DNA of 64,000 nucleotides from Lophium mytilinum (taxonomy: Eukaryota > Ascomycota > Dothideomycetes > Mytilinidiales > Mytilinidiaceae): positions 1,445,897 through 1,509,896 of the forward strand of contig MU004184.1 of NCBI GenBank assembly GCA_010093605.1. Direction: 5' to 3'. Made by a program: the position numbers and the translations under genes. Below are positions 47,904 through 58,729 of the stretch, one piece after another (within the stretch, counting starts at the first letter, position 1; the number at the start of each line of letters is the position of its first letter). The notes beneath the pieces are model-generated. The model saw only the letters and a list, made by a program, of their open reading frames with translations. It was not told where the DNA came from and did no database searches.

Positions 47904-49379
47904 CTAGAGCTCCGGAGTCTCGTCCTTTACAAAGGGCTCCAGCCTGTCCTTGAGCTCCTCCACAGTCAGTTCCTCTCCGTTCCAGAAGCTGGGCGTAGCG
48001 GATCCGGACTCCTTCTTTGGGGGAATGAGAACGTTGCTGACGATATGAATAACACCATCCTTGGCGACTCCATTGGCAAGTGTCACCTTAGAGAAGCCGT
48101 TGATCTTAATGGTAACGAACGGCCCGAAACGTGTGACATCTACCGCTAACGACTTCTCCTTCAAGGCGGTGGGGAAATCGTAGTGGGCATAGCGAGGCGT
48201 CTCTACCTCAACGCTGTCGGCGGTCGCGTCGAAGTAAGCATCGGAGTAAAGTGTCTGGTTGGCTACTACATGATACTCGAGCAGGGCCTTCAGGTAAGGA
48301 GTGCCAAACTTGCTGAACAAGAAAGCATTGATCTTAGGACCGAGCTTCCTGAAAGCGAAGTTACCAGGGGCGAAGAAAATACCACCAGTGTGAGTGCTAG
48401 TATCGTTCAAAGCCGAAAGGAGGCCAGTCTTCGTTAGGCCAAGTGTAAGAGTGCTGAACTCGCCAGGGAACAAGCCGACAATATCAACGACCTTGGGAGG
48501 AGGGATAATGAGGCTGTCGACGCCGTGGATGACTCCGTTGGTACCAAACTAGTCAAGTTAGCATGTAACACGGCATGAGCCAGTGTAGAGACTTACGATG
48601 TTGACGGCCACAATTTTGCTGTAAAAGTTGATCTTGATACCTCCGAGGCCAGTGCTGACCACCAAGCGCTGAGGGTGTCCAAGTGTGGAGGGTTCATAGA
48701 GAGTGGGAATAGTGTACGAATGGAGGACTCGGCCGGCCGGGTAGAACTCAGGGGAGACATGGTATAGAAGAAGATCTTTGATGAACTCCTTTGAGGGCTT
48801 CTTTCCATGATCAGGAATCTTCTCGAAAGCTTTATCCGTCGGTGCGAAGATGGTGTAGTTCGCCTTTGTGCCATTGAGGACCTTGACCAGCTCTTCATCC
48901 TCACTGATGATCTTAGCTAACTTGGTAGTGTACTTGCTCTTCGCAATGAGCTCGTATACAGTCAAGTTGGGCTTGTGGTGATGTGGAGGGTGGTGAGGCT
49001 TGCGATGGTGCGGAGGGCCGTGATGAGGAGGTGGGTGGTGGGGATGGTCGCTCTCATCGTCGTCCGATTCCTGGGCGAAGGGCGAGCCTTCCAACCAAGC
49101 CTGGACATCGTATCCTGTAGAGTAGATCTTGTCGTATGAGGTTTCAGAGACGTCGATCACTTTAGCCAAAGCTTCATCTAGGTAGTTCTTCGAAGTCTTG
49201 AAGACGCTTTCAGCCTCGCTCTTCCACTCGAGGAGCTTGTCGTGGCATGGGCGTCCAAGTTTAGCAACAGGATCTTTGACCCGGTGAGATTCGACCTCGA
49301 TCTCTTGGAAGACCTTCTCGTCGACAATGACGAGAGAGGCACCAAGAGTGGCGAAAGGGAGGAGGTTGGATAGCTTCAT
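47904..49379 (-). CDS. Secreted protein with two fasciclin domains and a His-rich linker (2 exons, 475 aa)
   Basis: Exons 49379-48597 and 48548-47904 join at phase 0 across a 48-nt intron. The N-terminus (MKLSNLLPFATLGASLVIV) is a likely signal peptide. A helical region follows, then residues 112-137 form a His/Pro-rich linker with 12 His in 24 residues. FAS1 domain 1 begins near residue 138 (LTVYELIAKSKYTTKLAKII) with NYTIFAPTDKAFEKIP and LLLYHVSPE; domain 2 spans about 290-460 with GIFFAPGNFAFRKLG, LLEYHVVANQTLYS and VIHIVSNVLIPP. FAS1 domains mediate cell-surface or matrix adhesion. No C-terminal hydrophobic tail is seen, so a GPI anchor is unlikely and the protein is probably secreted or vacuolar. 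The His cluster could bind metal ions. Substrate and ligand are unknown. Confidence 0.9.
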
Positions 49380-49434
49380 AGTGATGGACTGTTTGAAGTT
49401 CCAAAGACGTAACTAAAATGGCTTACGAGAAGCT

Positions 49435-49449
49435 GGAATAATATAATAG
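49435..49449 (-). promoter_or_regulatory. TATA-like element upstream of the fasciclin gene
   Basis: An AT-only run, TATTATATTATT on the minus strand, lies 55-70 bp upstream of the ATG at 49379, a spacing that could allow use as a TATA box if the leader is short. No transcript start is known here. Confidence 0.3.
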
Positions 49450-49738
49450 TGAAGAGGGGAGACTATAAGACGTAATATTTGTATCGATGACGATATGGAT
49501 CGGTACCCGCAGGTGATGCGGGAGCGGGAGTAGACGGAAAAGACAATTGTAAAGTTGCCAGAACTTGAGACAGTAGAGAACAGAAGTTATTCTACAGATA
49601 CAGAGGACGACGCGAAGAAGGGCAAGCTGGTCTGCTGTTAAAGGTGGTTGTCAGGCTACCTGGAGCTGACGCGGTCCCTGTCTCGCTGTGAAGCCGTGCT
49701 ATCCCGCCACCCGCTCGCCCCACAGTCGGCAGAGTGAC

Positions 49739-50182
49739 ATGGAGAATGATGCCATGCCACTGGACGCCCCCAACTTTCCATCGGCCTCGAGACGTACCGA
49801 CTCCGACATTGTGGACAAAATAAGGACCAATACTTACGAGTCACGTGCTAGGAAAGAAATGCCCTACTTGTATCAGCACTCCCATTACAGCGTAGCCTTG
49901 ACACTGCCTGAAGCACTAGCACACATCCGGAAAGTGTACCTTGATTCGCAGGTCTATCAAAGGGCAGACGCTCTCAAGAATGATATATCAAGTACTCACG
50001 CAATAGAAACGAGGTGCTTGATTAAACTGCCCGACCCGTGCACCTCCAGGAACGGGGCATTTAGTGGTCTGATCTCTGCCCCGCGGTTAGGCGGGAGCTG
50101 CCCATTATTTCCCCACCATGATCTGAACGGTTTCGAGATGGCAATATTACGTAGTATTACAAACAGCATAAAAGCCCTATAG
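49739..50182 (+). CDS. Uncertain small open frame (147 aa)
   Basis: An ATG-initiated single-exon frame of 148 codons including stop. The predicted product begins MENDAMPLDAPNF and has no signal peptide, membrane segment or motif I recognise. It sits inside a divergent promoter region. Its length is longer than most chance frames in this window's non-coding DNA but not conclusive. It may be spurious. Confidence 0.2.
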   Translation: MENDAMPLDAPNFPSASRRTDSDIVDKIRTNTYESRARKEMPYLYQHSHYSVALTLPEALAHIRKVYLDSQVYQRADALKNDISSTHAIETRCLIKLPDPCTSRNGAFSGLISAPRLGGSCPLFPHHDLNGFEMAILRSITNSIKAL

Positions 50183-50667
50183 GGGCGCTTTCTCTTACGT
50201 ATCCAGATTTTGCATCTCAAGGAAGTGCGATTGAGCTTTCCCTTTCATGATTCCTCATGGGTCAAGCCAGTAGTTCTAATGGAGGCAATAGCTCCTTGCA
50301 TCATGCTGCGGGGAAGCTCACGTTCTGTGCAATGTGTAAGATGCAGTTCGCGAAGCCCAATTGGACGGTCATAGAGGAATTCTACTCAAACCAAGCTTTA
50401 CAAGCTTTTACTAACCACTGACGCATGCTGATCGTTGCGCGTGGTGTGATGTGATGTCAAGGTTCGTAATAAAAACATCAAACGCATTCTGCACCTGTTT
50501 TCTTGTTTACGTCAGACCTTTCGCTTTATATGAACAGCAGAAGAGCTGCCTTTCCTAGGTAACGAGTTCCCTTCGCCTACTCTTGTACCGCATTGTCAAT
50601 TTGCTTCCTCGACACACCAAAGTAATATTTGTAGATTATTGAAGGACTGTATTCAAGTTCAACAGCA

Positions 50668-52727
50668 ATGGCAGGTCTAGCTCGACATGTACGTGTCCTT
50701 ATTACATTCCCCCGACACCATGCTCACGTCGTCACTAGGTTGACCCCGACGAACTCGTCAAGACGCTCCATGATCATCCTGCCCACCATGTCGGGCATCG
50801 CGCTGCACGTGCCGTCTCTCACACAACGCCTTACTCGACCCGATATGCGGCTAGTACAGAGCTCTCAAAGTTCCGTATACCACACGACGGCGCGCCGGCA
50901 GATGCAGTACATCAGTTGCTCAAAGACGAGCTGGATCTAGATGGAAGGCCGAATCTAAATCTGGCCAGCTTCGTTGGAACCTATATGGAGGGTGAGAGCT
51001 CCTATTTAGTATTCTCTGCGGGCTGGGGCTGTAATGTGGAAATGCCTGCTAACAATCCTCTTAGAGCATGGGGAGAAACTCATGATCGAGAATCTTTCCA
51101 AAAACCTGTCGGACGCTGATGAGTACCCGGCTATGATGAATATGCATGCAAGATGTGTATCCATTCTGGCAGATTTGTGGGGCGTGCAAAAAGGCGAGAA
51201 AGCTATTGGATCTGCTACCACTGGCTCGAGTGAGGCGATTCATCTCGGAGGGCTCGCGATGAAGCGCCGTTGGCAAGAAAAGAGACAGAAAGAAGGAAAA
51301 GATACCACCAAGCCGAACATCCTAATGGGGGCGAATGCTCAGGTCGCCCTCGAGAAGTTCGCGAGATACTTTGAAGTGGAAGCTCGCATACTTCCCGTGA
51401 GCGCAAAGAGCAGGTACCGCCTCGATCCCGATCTGGTGAAGAAGAACATCGATGAGAACACCATTGGCGTCTTCGTTATCCTGGGCAGCACCTACACCGG
51501 TCATTACGAGCCTGTGGAAGAAATATCCAACATTCTTGATGATTACGAGAAGGAAACCGGTGTGGATATCCCTATCCACGTCGATGGTGCATCTGGAGCG
51601 TTCATTGCACCATTCACCTATGCTCAAGCCGGTGGCCCGAAATGGTAAGCTTCCCTATCTCGTGTGAACCCCAAATATAGCAGAAGTTTGGTATGGCTGA
51701 AACGTGGTGTTGTACGACAGGAATTTCGAACTGCCACGCGTCAAATCGATCAACACATCTGGTCACAAGTTCGGCCTTGTCTATGCAGGCGTTGGGTGGA
51801 TAATTTGGGTGAGACTTCCTGCCGTGTCACGTCGGGCCATTTCTGATGCATGTGTGCCAGCGCGATGAGTCTTATCTTCCGAAGCATCTTGTTTTTGAGC
51901 TCCACTACCTTGGTGGAACGGAAGAGTCGTACACGTTGAACTTCTCCCGGCCAGGAGGTCAGATCATTGCCCAGTATTACAATTTGATTCATCTTGGGTT
52001 CACCGGATACCGGCAGATCATGGTACTCTTTCTCACTCATGCCCATACGGGATTCAACTGACTGTCGCGCAGGAGAATGCTTTGGCCAACGCCAGACTTC
52101 TCAGTCGTGCTCTTGAAGCAACTGGCTGGTATCAATGTGTGAGTACGTCGGAACTGCGCCCATCCGGCTTGGCTCACCTCCTTTAGGTCAGTGATATCCA
52201 TCGGAAGAAGGGAGACTACGTTTTTGAAAAAGGCAAAGAGGCCTTCAAAGAGGGTGGGACCAGTGCAGATTACAATTCGGGCATTCCTGTAGTAGCATTT
52301 CGCTTCTCCGAGGACTTCAATAAGGACTACCCCCACGTCAAGCAGGTGTCTGTCAGCAACTTGCTCAGAGCTAAACAGTACATTATACCCAGTAAGCTCA
52401 ATCGTGCATGCCGGGAAGGCTCGGGCATGCAGGGCGTCCCACTGACTGACCACTCCAGATTACCCCTTGCCGCCGAACGAAGACAATACCGAGATCCTCC
52501 GAGTGGTGGTGCGGGAGTCTATGTCGATGGACCTGCTGGATAGGCTCATTTCAGACATCTGCGACGTGACGGAGACGCTGATGCATACAGACGTTGTGGA
52601 CCTGGCGGCATGGCAGCCCGCCTCTGCCAGTTTCGAAAAGCAACACCTCAGTCGAGGGCTCGAGTCGCGTAACCGCCATGAAGCGAAGCAGCCAATGAGC
52701 GAGGGAGTCCATCGCTCAGTGTGCTGA
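50668..52727 (+). CDS. Glutamate decarboxylase (8 exons, 547 aa)
   Basis: PLP-dependent enzyme converting glutamate to GABA and CO2 in the cytosol, feeding the GABA shunt and stress tolerance. Exons 50668-50688, 50739-50991, 51065-51644, 51721-51808, 51861-52022, 52073-52138, 52187-52391 and 52459-52727 close in frame. Family landmarks: [20 protein letters not shown]-like N-region, [20 protein letters not shown] (cofactor phosphate site), [13 protein letters not shown] with the PLP-binding Asp, and Lys301 in [18 protein letters not shown], which forms the Schiff base. [14 protein letters not shown] is also characteristic. The C-terminal tail after residue about 500 is hydrophilic; a calmodulin-binding helix such as plants use is not obvious. 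The 21-nt first exon encodes only seven residues. A possible functional partner, the amine/GABA-type permease, lies 21 kb away, too far to imply co-regulation. Confidence 0.94.
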
Positions 52728-55064
52728 ACGCTGTGCGATGGATGCAGCTGAGGACACTGCACGAGGCGTACGCGTGGGTCTAGGAGATTGGAATGCCTGG
52801 GGGATGCATAAGGGTGGTTTGGTCTTGCGCTTCATGTCTAATGCAACTCGCAAACTATCCCTAATTCACGGCAAGGATCAGTTGTCCGGCAGCTTAGCGC
52901 ATGGGCCTTTGAACCTGTCGACGTCACTCCGCTGTAGCTGAGCACCGGCGTATCGTTCAAAAGTACCCGTGTCGGTGACTCTGTTGGTGCAAGATTGGTC
53001 ATGTGGATGCGAATACGGATGCGGTGTCGTGAGTAGTATCGGGGTAGTGGCTGCCGTGGGGTTTTCCATCTTGTGGGTTGAAGGGAAGGCCGAGTTATCC
53101 GTAGTCCTATAAGTCTAACAAAAACAAAATTAACTTCAGGATCAATGCAATCGTTAGACGAGGCGCAAAGCTGCTCACAGAATGTGACACCGGATCGCTA
53201 CGTTTGGCAGGCCGGGATGAGGGGATCTGGATGAATAGACAGGTCTTGCCTGCAGCTTGTCACTATCCTGCAATCAGCGGTTCCCCTCGATGAGGTGTCT
53301 CGGATGAAATCAGTCGATATCAATCTCTCTCAGTAATCGAAGGCGGGTGCCGTGTTCGGATCTAGTACTCCGGTTCCAGACGACGACTCGTGGGGAAGAT
53401 CATCTCTCACCACCCGCTTGAAGACTGCCAAGCATCGTCGCCGTCCTTCTCACCGCTGTCAAGACGGCACGCAGGCAGGACTAGCAGCCCAGTGCAGCAC
53501 AAGTGCTCATTCCGCGATTTTCAGAAAGGCCGCTTCCGAATGATGGCGCAAGAGTAGTGCCCAGCGCCCCGAACTGTGGCTGGGCCCCATGCCATGGCCG
53601 CGGGCTTGCCGATCGGCGGGCAGCGAGATCGATCGAGCCCTGCGATCTCTGGATCCCTCATCCATGCACCCTGTATCCTACGGCATCCATCCCCGCCAGC
53701 CGCACCCACGGCCTCACTCTCTGAGGCGCTTTGCGGTGTGTGAGCCTGGCGGTTTCGTCGCTGTCAGCGCCCTGCATCAGACGTGCAGCAGAGGGATTCA
53801 GCTCCCCCAGTCATCAAGCAGGCAGGCTGACGGCTTCTCCAGTCCATCCGTCCCTCCTCGCGTTCTAATACCAGGATGCAGAGCCAAGAGAGCCGGCAAT
53901 GCGGCCCGCCAGACGTCTCGATGCTAACCATGCCGAGTGGCCTGGTGGGCTTCTGCGGCCATGCCGATGCGGCAGAAGGACACTGAAGTCCGAGTTCGAG
54001 AGCTGTCAAGATGATGCATCGTCAAACCGTCCCCACAGCTCCAGTAACATGCAGTGCATAAGTGGTACGATCTCTGCCCAAGCCAGCTAGCCGAGAGGCA
54101 ATCTTTGTGCACGAATCGGTGAATGGTGACACGAGTCGTCAGCTAGCGCACCATGCCGCCTAATAGCCCGTCTTTGCACTCGGCTGACCCCTGCTCGACA
54201 CAAACCCATGCATGGCCCCGCCATCGCGCGCCATCTGAGATTCCAATCTCAAACTGAATCTGATGGCTGGCGAGACCAACCCCTGCTGCCTTCGTGGGAG
54301 CGCTGTGGTTCGGCAACATTTTTGCGCCTGGGCCTACGATCCTGCATCCACACCTCGTACTCACGCGAGGTAGTCCATATCGGGTTCCTAGATCACATCG
54401 ATCTGCGCTGCATCGATCCAGGCGCGTGGGCGTCTGCGTGTGAGATTTGGCTGGGATCGAGCTGCTGAATCAAGGGGAGCGAAGTTATGGACAGCCGCTT
54501 TTGGCGCTGGGGGTGGGTTTCGACTGTGGGGATTGGGTGGAAGCCAGTTCACCATGGTGGACGTCCTAGCGTGCTTGGTACGGAACGAGCAGGAGACTGA
54601 CGCAGTTGATTTCGGGGCCACAGTGGGAGTGGTGGAGTTGCGGCACTCTCCACCCTGCATTGGCGGATTCAAGACGAGGACCCTTCGCCAGCAACCATGG
54701 TTCTATTAAGTCCGGCCGCTTTCCTCGTCACAACCTTCTTGATTTCTGTTCCTTCCAGATTCCCGAGACAGTCCCTAGCCTCGATGCCAGTTTAGCTTTC
54801 CTCGGGAGAGTCCCTGCAGTCGTGACATCGTTCCATCATCGAATCCTCGCCAGAACCTTGATACTTTCTTTGTTACGTACCGCGCGCACTTTCTCCAATC
54901 TTCATTACGCACACTCTGTCAACATCGACTTCACATCTCCGGCTCGACACCGACGTTTAAACCATTCATTAACCCAGGGTGGTGAATTGACATCCTTCAC
55001 ACCCATACGTCAATCAACATCGACATCCCGGTCGTCCCAGGGATCCCAAGACGATCCGGCCGAC
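52728..55064. other. Long intergenic region; open but ATG-less frame at its right end
   Basis: About 2.3 kb between glutamate decarboxylase and the cryptochrome, both plus strand. Short frames at 53352-54470 on both strands have no recognisable content. From 54606 to 55064 the cryptochrome frame stays open upstream of its first ATG (see findings). No RNA gene or transposon is visible. Confidence 0.5.
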
Positions 55065-57192
55065 ATGCCGCCCACGCCACCACCTACCCCTCGTATCTTG
55101 ATATACCTCCTCCGGCACGACCTTCGACTGGCTGATAATCCCATATTTCATGATCTCTCCCGCATTTCAAGATCGTCAGCTTACAAGACTACTGCCTCAT
55201 TGGACCCCCCGTCACCTCCAATATGTCACTCACACTCCCCTCCAAAATCGCCCACCAGTGCGCGAATTCAAAAGACGTATGAGGCATCAGGGCCTGCGCT
55301 TGCAGAAAAGCTAGGGGTGACGCATTTGCTACCAATGTATGTGTTTCCGGCAAACCAGATTGAAATATCCGGCTTCCTTTCCGAGGATGGCTCCGGAACT
55401 TCAAAGTCAAAAAGCCCGTATCCGGAAGCGAGGAGCGAAGTTGGTGGATTTTGGCGCACGGGTCCCCACCGAGCGAAGTTCATAGCAGAATCTGTGTGGG
55501 ACTTGAAAGGGAAGCTTGAGAGGCTGGACTGTGAGTCAAGTCTTGTGACGAGAGTTGGACTAATGGGAGATGTTGTTGACAACATCGTCTCATGGTACTC
55601 CCAACAACGTCAAGGGGAGGTCACAGGCAAAGTGGTAGGGATATGGATGACTGGAGAAGAAGGAACCGAGGAGGCAACAGAAGAGAGGGATGTCCGACGT
55701 GTAGCTGAAGACGAGGGGATCGATTTTCGGATCTGGAAAGACGAGAAGTACTATGTGGATGAGTAAGTGTACCGCTTTACCATGCTTCATGCTCTTTGCA
55801 GCCATTAGTGAACCCCACTGACCAGTAAACAGCCGCGACCAACCCTTCACCAAGATCTCAGACCTCCCCAACGTCTACACCACCTACCGGAAACCCTTAG
55901 AACCCCTATCATCACGCCCACGCCCAATCCTCCCGACACCACACCGCCTACCACCCCTCCCCGACTCTCTCCCACCCCAGCAATCCCCCTTCTCCATCCC
56001 CACCACCCTCGCCACCCTCAAGTCCGCCCTCCTCGCCCCGCTAGACGCCGACCCAACCCTCGGCCTCCCCTCCCCACCGCAATGGGCCCCCAAGACCACC
56101 ACCGCCCACCCCTTCCTCGGCGGCGAGCGCGCCGCCCACGAACGCCTCACCCATCTTGCCTCCAGCGGCGCCATGACAGCCTACAAGAGCACGCGCAACG
56201 GCATGCTCGGGCTGGACTTCAGCACTAAACTCTCCGCCTACCTCGCGTACGGCTGCCTGACAGCGCGGCAGGTGCACTGGGCGATGGTGGACTTCGAGGC
56301 CGGCACGGGCGGCGACGGCGTCGGCGTCGCGGGCTACGGCCGCGGCGAGAACGAGGGCACCGCCGCGATCCGCTTCGAGCTGCTCTGGCGCGACTACATG
56401 CGGCTGTGCGCGCGCAAGTTCGGGGCGAGTCTGTTCGACATCGACGGCTTCCGGGGCGCGGAGAACACCGCAGACGACGGCGAGCAGCCGCAGCCGCCGA
56501 AGCGGTGGAAGTATCTGGATCGCAGCGGCGGGCTGGGCGATGACCCGGCGAAGACGCGCGAGGCGTTGCTGAGGTTTTTGAGTGGCACGACGGGGATTGG
56601 GCTGATTGATGCCGCGCAGCGCGAGTTGTTCCTCACGGGGTACACGTCGAATCGTGCGCGGCAGAATGTGGCGAGTTTTCTGGCGAGTCATTTGGGGATT
56701 GATTGGAGGGTGGGCGCTGAGTGGTATGAGAGTATGTTGATTGATTATGATATGGCGAATAATTGGGGGAATTGGCAGTATGTGGCTGGCGTGGGGAACG
56801 ATCCGAGGCAAGGGAGGGTGTTCAATCCGGTGAAGCAGGCCTTGGATTATGATGCGCAGGGAGAGTATGTGAAGGCTTGGGTGGGAGAGCTGAGGGATGT
56901 TGATTTGGGTGAAGATGAAAAGGGGCATGTGCAAGTTGAGAAGTTGATGGGTCTTTTCCAAGCATGGAGGCTAGATTCGGTGGAGAAGGAGAGGCTGGGG
57001 CTAAATGGGGTAGAGAGCGTCGAACACCCATTGATTCGGATACCTTTCTCTGTTACCAAGTCAAGAGGCTCAGATGGAGGAAATTCTCGAGGTCGGGGAC
57101 GAGGTGGTAGCTATCGAGGACGCGGCAAGGGTCAAGGGGCAAGAAGACTTGGTGAAATGGACAAGGTAGCACGGGCTGGAGGAGCGTACTAA
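55065..57192 (+). CDS. DASH-type cryptochrome (2 exons, 685 aa)
   Basis: Flavoprotein of the photolyase/cryptochrome superfamily, DASH branch; members bind FAD (and often MTHF), repair single-stranded cyclobutane dimers and act in light responses. Exons 55065-55762 and 55833-57192 close in frame. The N-terminal alpha/beta domain starts RILIYLLRHDLRLADNPIFH. The FAD domain has MLGLDFSTKLSAYLAYGCLT, FELLWRDYMRLCARKFG, GFLSGTTG-like RFLSGTTGIGLIDAAQREL, GYTSNRARQNVASFLAS and the DASH hallmark DMANNWGNWQYVAGVGND. The C-terminus (about residues 635-685) is Arg/Gly-rich (SRGRGRGGSYRGRGKGQG), as in several fungal CRY-DASH proteins, and may bind RNA or single-stranded DNA. Codon-level composition swings from C-rich (about 55870-56170) to G-rich (about 56570-57000). 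Confidence 0.94.
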
Positions 57193-58729
57193 TCAACTCC
57201 TCACGTAGAGATACCAGGCTATTATTCGGGGTCATACTTAGCTCATACTAGCAAAAGAATGGAACACCTTACGTACTTACGAAAGTCGCACCTGCGCCTG
57301 GTGTTTATCTAAACCAAACTGTTCAAGTGTAAGCTAGCAGCATTGTCCACACGACAATCTTCGATCGAGTTGATGTCAATGGACTCGAAAGGGGCCATTG
57401 AGGTACTCCCTTCGACGTGTTGCGCGCAATCGTTGCAAAGTCTTACGAATCCAACTGCGCACGACATCTTTTGTTACGCGCGAAGCTACGCGAAGGTGTA
57501 ACTATTGCAACATACATCGTGTGGTTCCTTTTCGTGGTCTGTGAGAGAGTTCGAGAATCGGGTCAAAAATACTAAAGCTAGTAATAGTTTGAGTAGTCAC
57601 CTCGGAAGGAAACGGTGTGTTTCTTGTTACTGAAAGATTAAGGAGTCAACTGCGTTAGACTTATTGGTTGGACGCGGAGATCTACACCGCGTGCACCTTT
57701 GGTAGTCACTTTCCACCGCCGAAGCAACGGTCTCGGAATTGGGTCGTCGTCCAAAGCGTTTCGAAATGTAGTTGGGGCATCTCCGCAAAGCCTTCGTCCT
57801 TTCCAGTTACCTAAAGTTACGAATCGAACTACTTGAGATGTTTTACCAGACGTAGAGGGCCACACAGCGCATACACAGCATAAGTAGTTTTCACTACCAA
57901 AGTGTTGATTGAGAATCGGGTCGTCGTCAAGAGGAATTCGGCTACCAGCCAGAGCACCTCCGCGCAGACTTCGTCCTCATTTGTTGCTTGAAGTCACGAA
58001 TCGAACCGCGTGAATCGAATTTTCATACACGCGGAGTCCACGCAGCGTGTCACTCTTTATATGCTCCGTGTAGTCTCTTCCCCCACAAGAAGGAGCTAAC
58101 CTAGAATGTCCTTCACCCGACAAGCTAGTTCTGGTGCAGGGAGTAAGTCAATGTTATAAAAGACGAAGGCACGCCAGTTTGATGTCTACACCACAAGTCA
58201 GCCACATTCTACATGTCCCAACTTAGCGTCGTTTGCCTTGCGTATTCCTCCCGCACCTGGCTCCACCACAGTTTCAGGACGTGAAACTTTTCACACCGTA
58301 AATCAAGCTAGTGGAAAAGTCCGAGAGTGAGAACTATGAACAACAGCCATTCCATCATTCAAAATCTAAATGAAATGGTCCTATTGCCGACTTCATTTCA
58401 ACGTCATCGAACATCGCACCTGTCAAGTTTTCAACCCCCGAATGGCTGTCAAGAGGATATTGGAAAAGTATATCATAAGAGCAAGAAACAAGTGGTATCC
58501 ATTCCCCATAATCCTGGACCCTATTCATTCAGTACCCAGGAACGCCCAGATTTTCCTAAAAGTGCAAACGCCGCAATCATGCATACTACCGCACACTGTC
58601 GTTATTGTTTCTCTTGACGGCGACGACCAGATGCATCGCTCTGGAATTCTCAATAGAGAACAGCACTTGCACAAAATACTAGAATCATTAAAAGACAAGT
58701 CGTGCAGTGATACCTAAACGAGGCTTCGA
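57193..58729. other. Convergent intergenic region with degenerate tandem repeats
   Basis: About 1.5 kb between the 3' ends of the cryptochrome (+) and SKT5-like (-) genes. The left part holds the repeat array listed separately. The right part (about 58100-58729) is AT-richer and carries a few short frames without motifs. Confidence 0.6.
57400..58080. repeat. Degenerate tandem array, about four units of 177-195 bp
   Basis: Diverged copies of one unit lie head to tail. Matching words recur in the same order: a TTACGAATC-like word at about 57444, a decayed form at about 57637, then 57817 and 57995; AGAATCGGGTC at 57553, GAATTGGGTCGTCGTC at 57736 and GAATCGGGTCGTCGTC at 57913; and CACCTCGG, CATCTCCGC and CACCTCCGC just before each boundary. 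Spacings are about 195, 180 and 177 bp. Copies seem roughly 60-70% alike by eye. Neither strand is continuously open and no transposon ends are seen, so it looks like an old, non-coding satellite. Confidence 0.6.

Larger units (their letters stand above)
49380..50667. other. Divergent intergenic region
   Basis: About 1.3 kb between the fasciclin and glutamate decarboxylase starts. It contains a 147-codon plus-strand frame (49739-50182) listed separately with low confidence. The remainder is unassigned promoter sequence. Confidence 0.5.

Noticed and set aside
56041-56961. 306-codon minus-strand frame
   Set aside because: Lies wholly opposite the cryptochrome FAD domain; its composition mirrors the sense codons.
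50668-57192. Functional cluster of glutamate decarboxylase and cryptochrome
   Set aside because: They are 2.3 kb apart with separate promoters and no known shared pathway; neighbourhood alone is not evidence.
57800-58030. tRNA gene or tRNA-derived element on the minus strand, from GGTTCGATTC-like words
   Set aside because: The word matches a T-loop/B-box, but no matching stems, A-box or anticodon arm lie at the right distance. It recurs as part of the tandem repeat unit.
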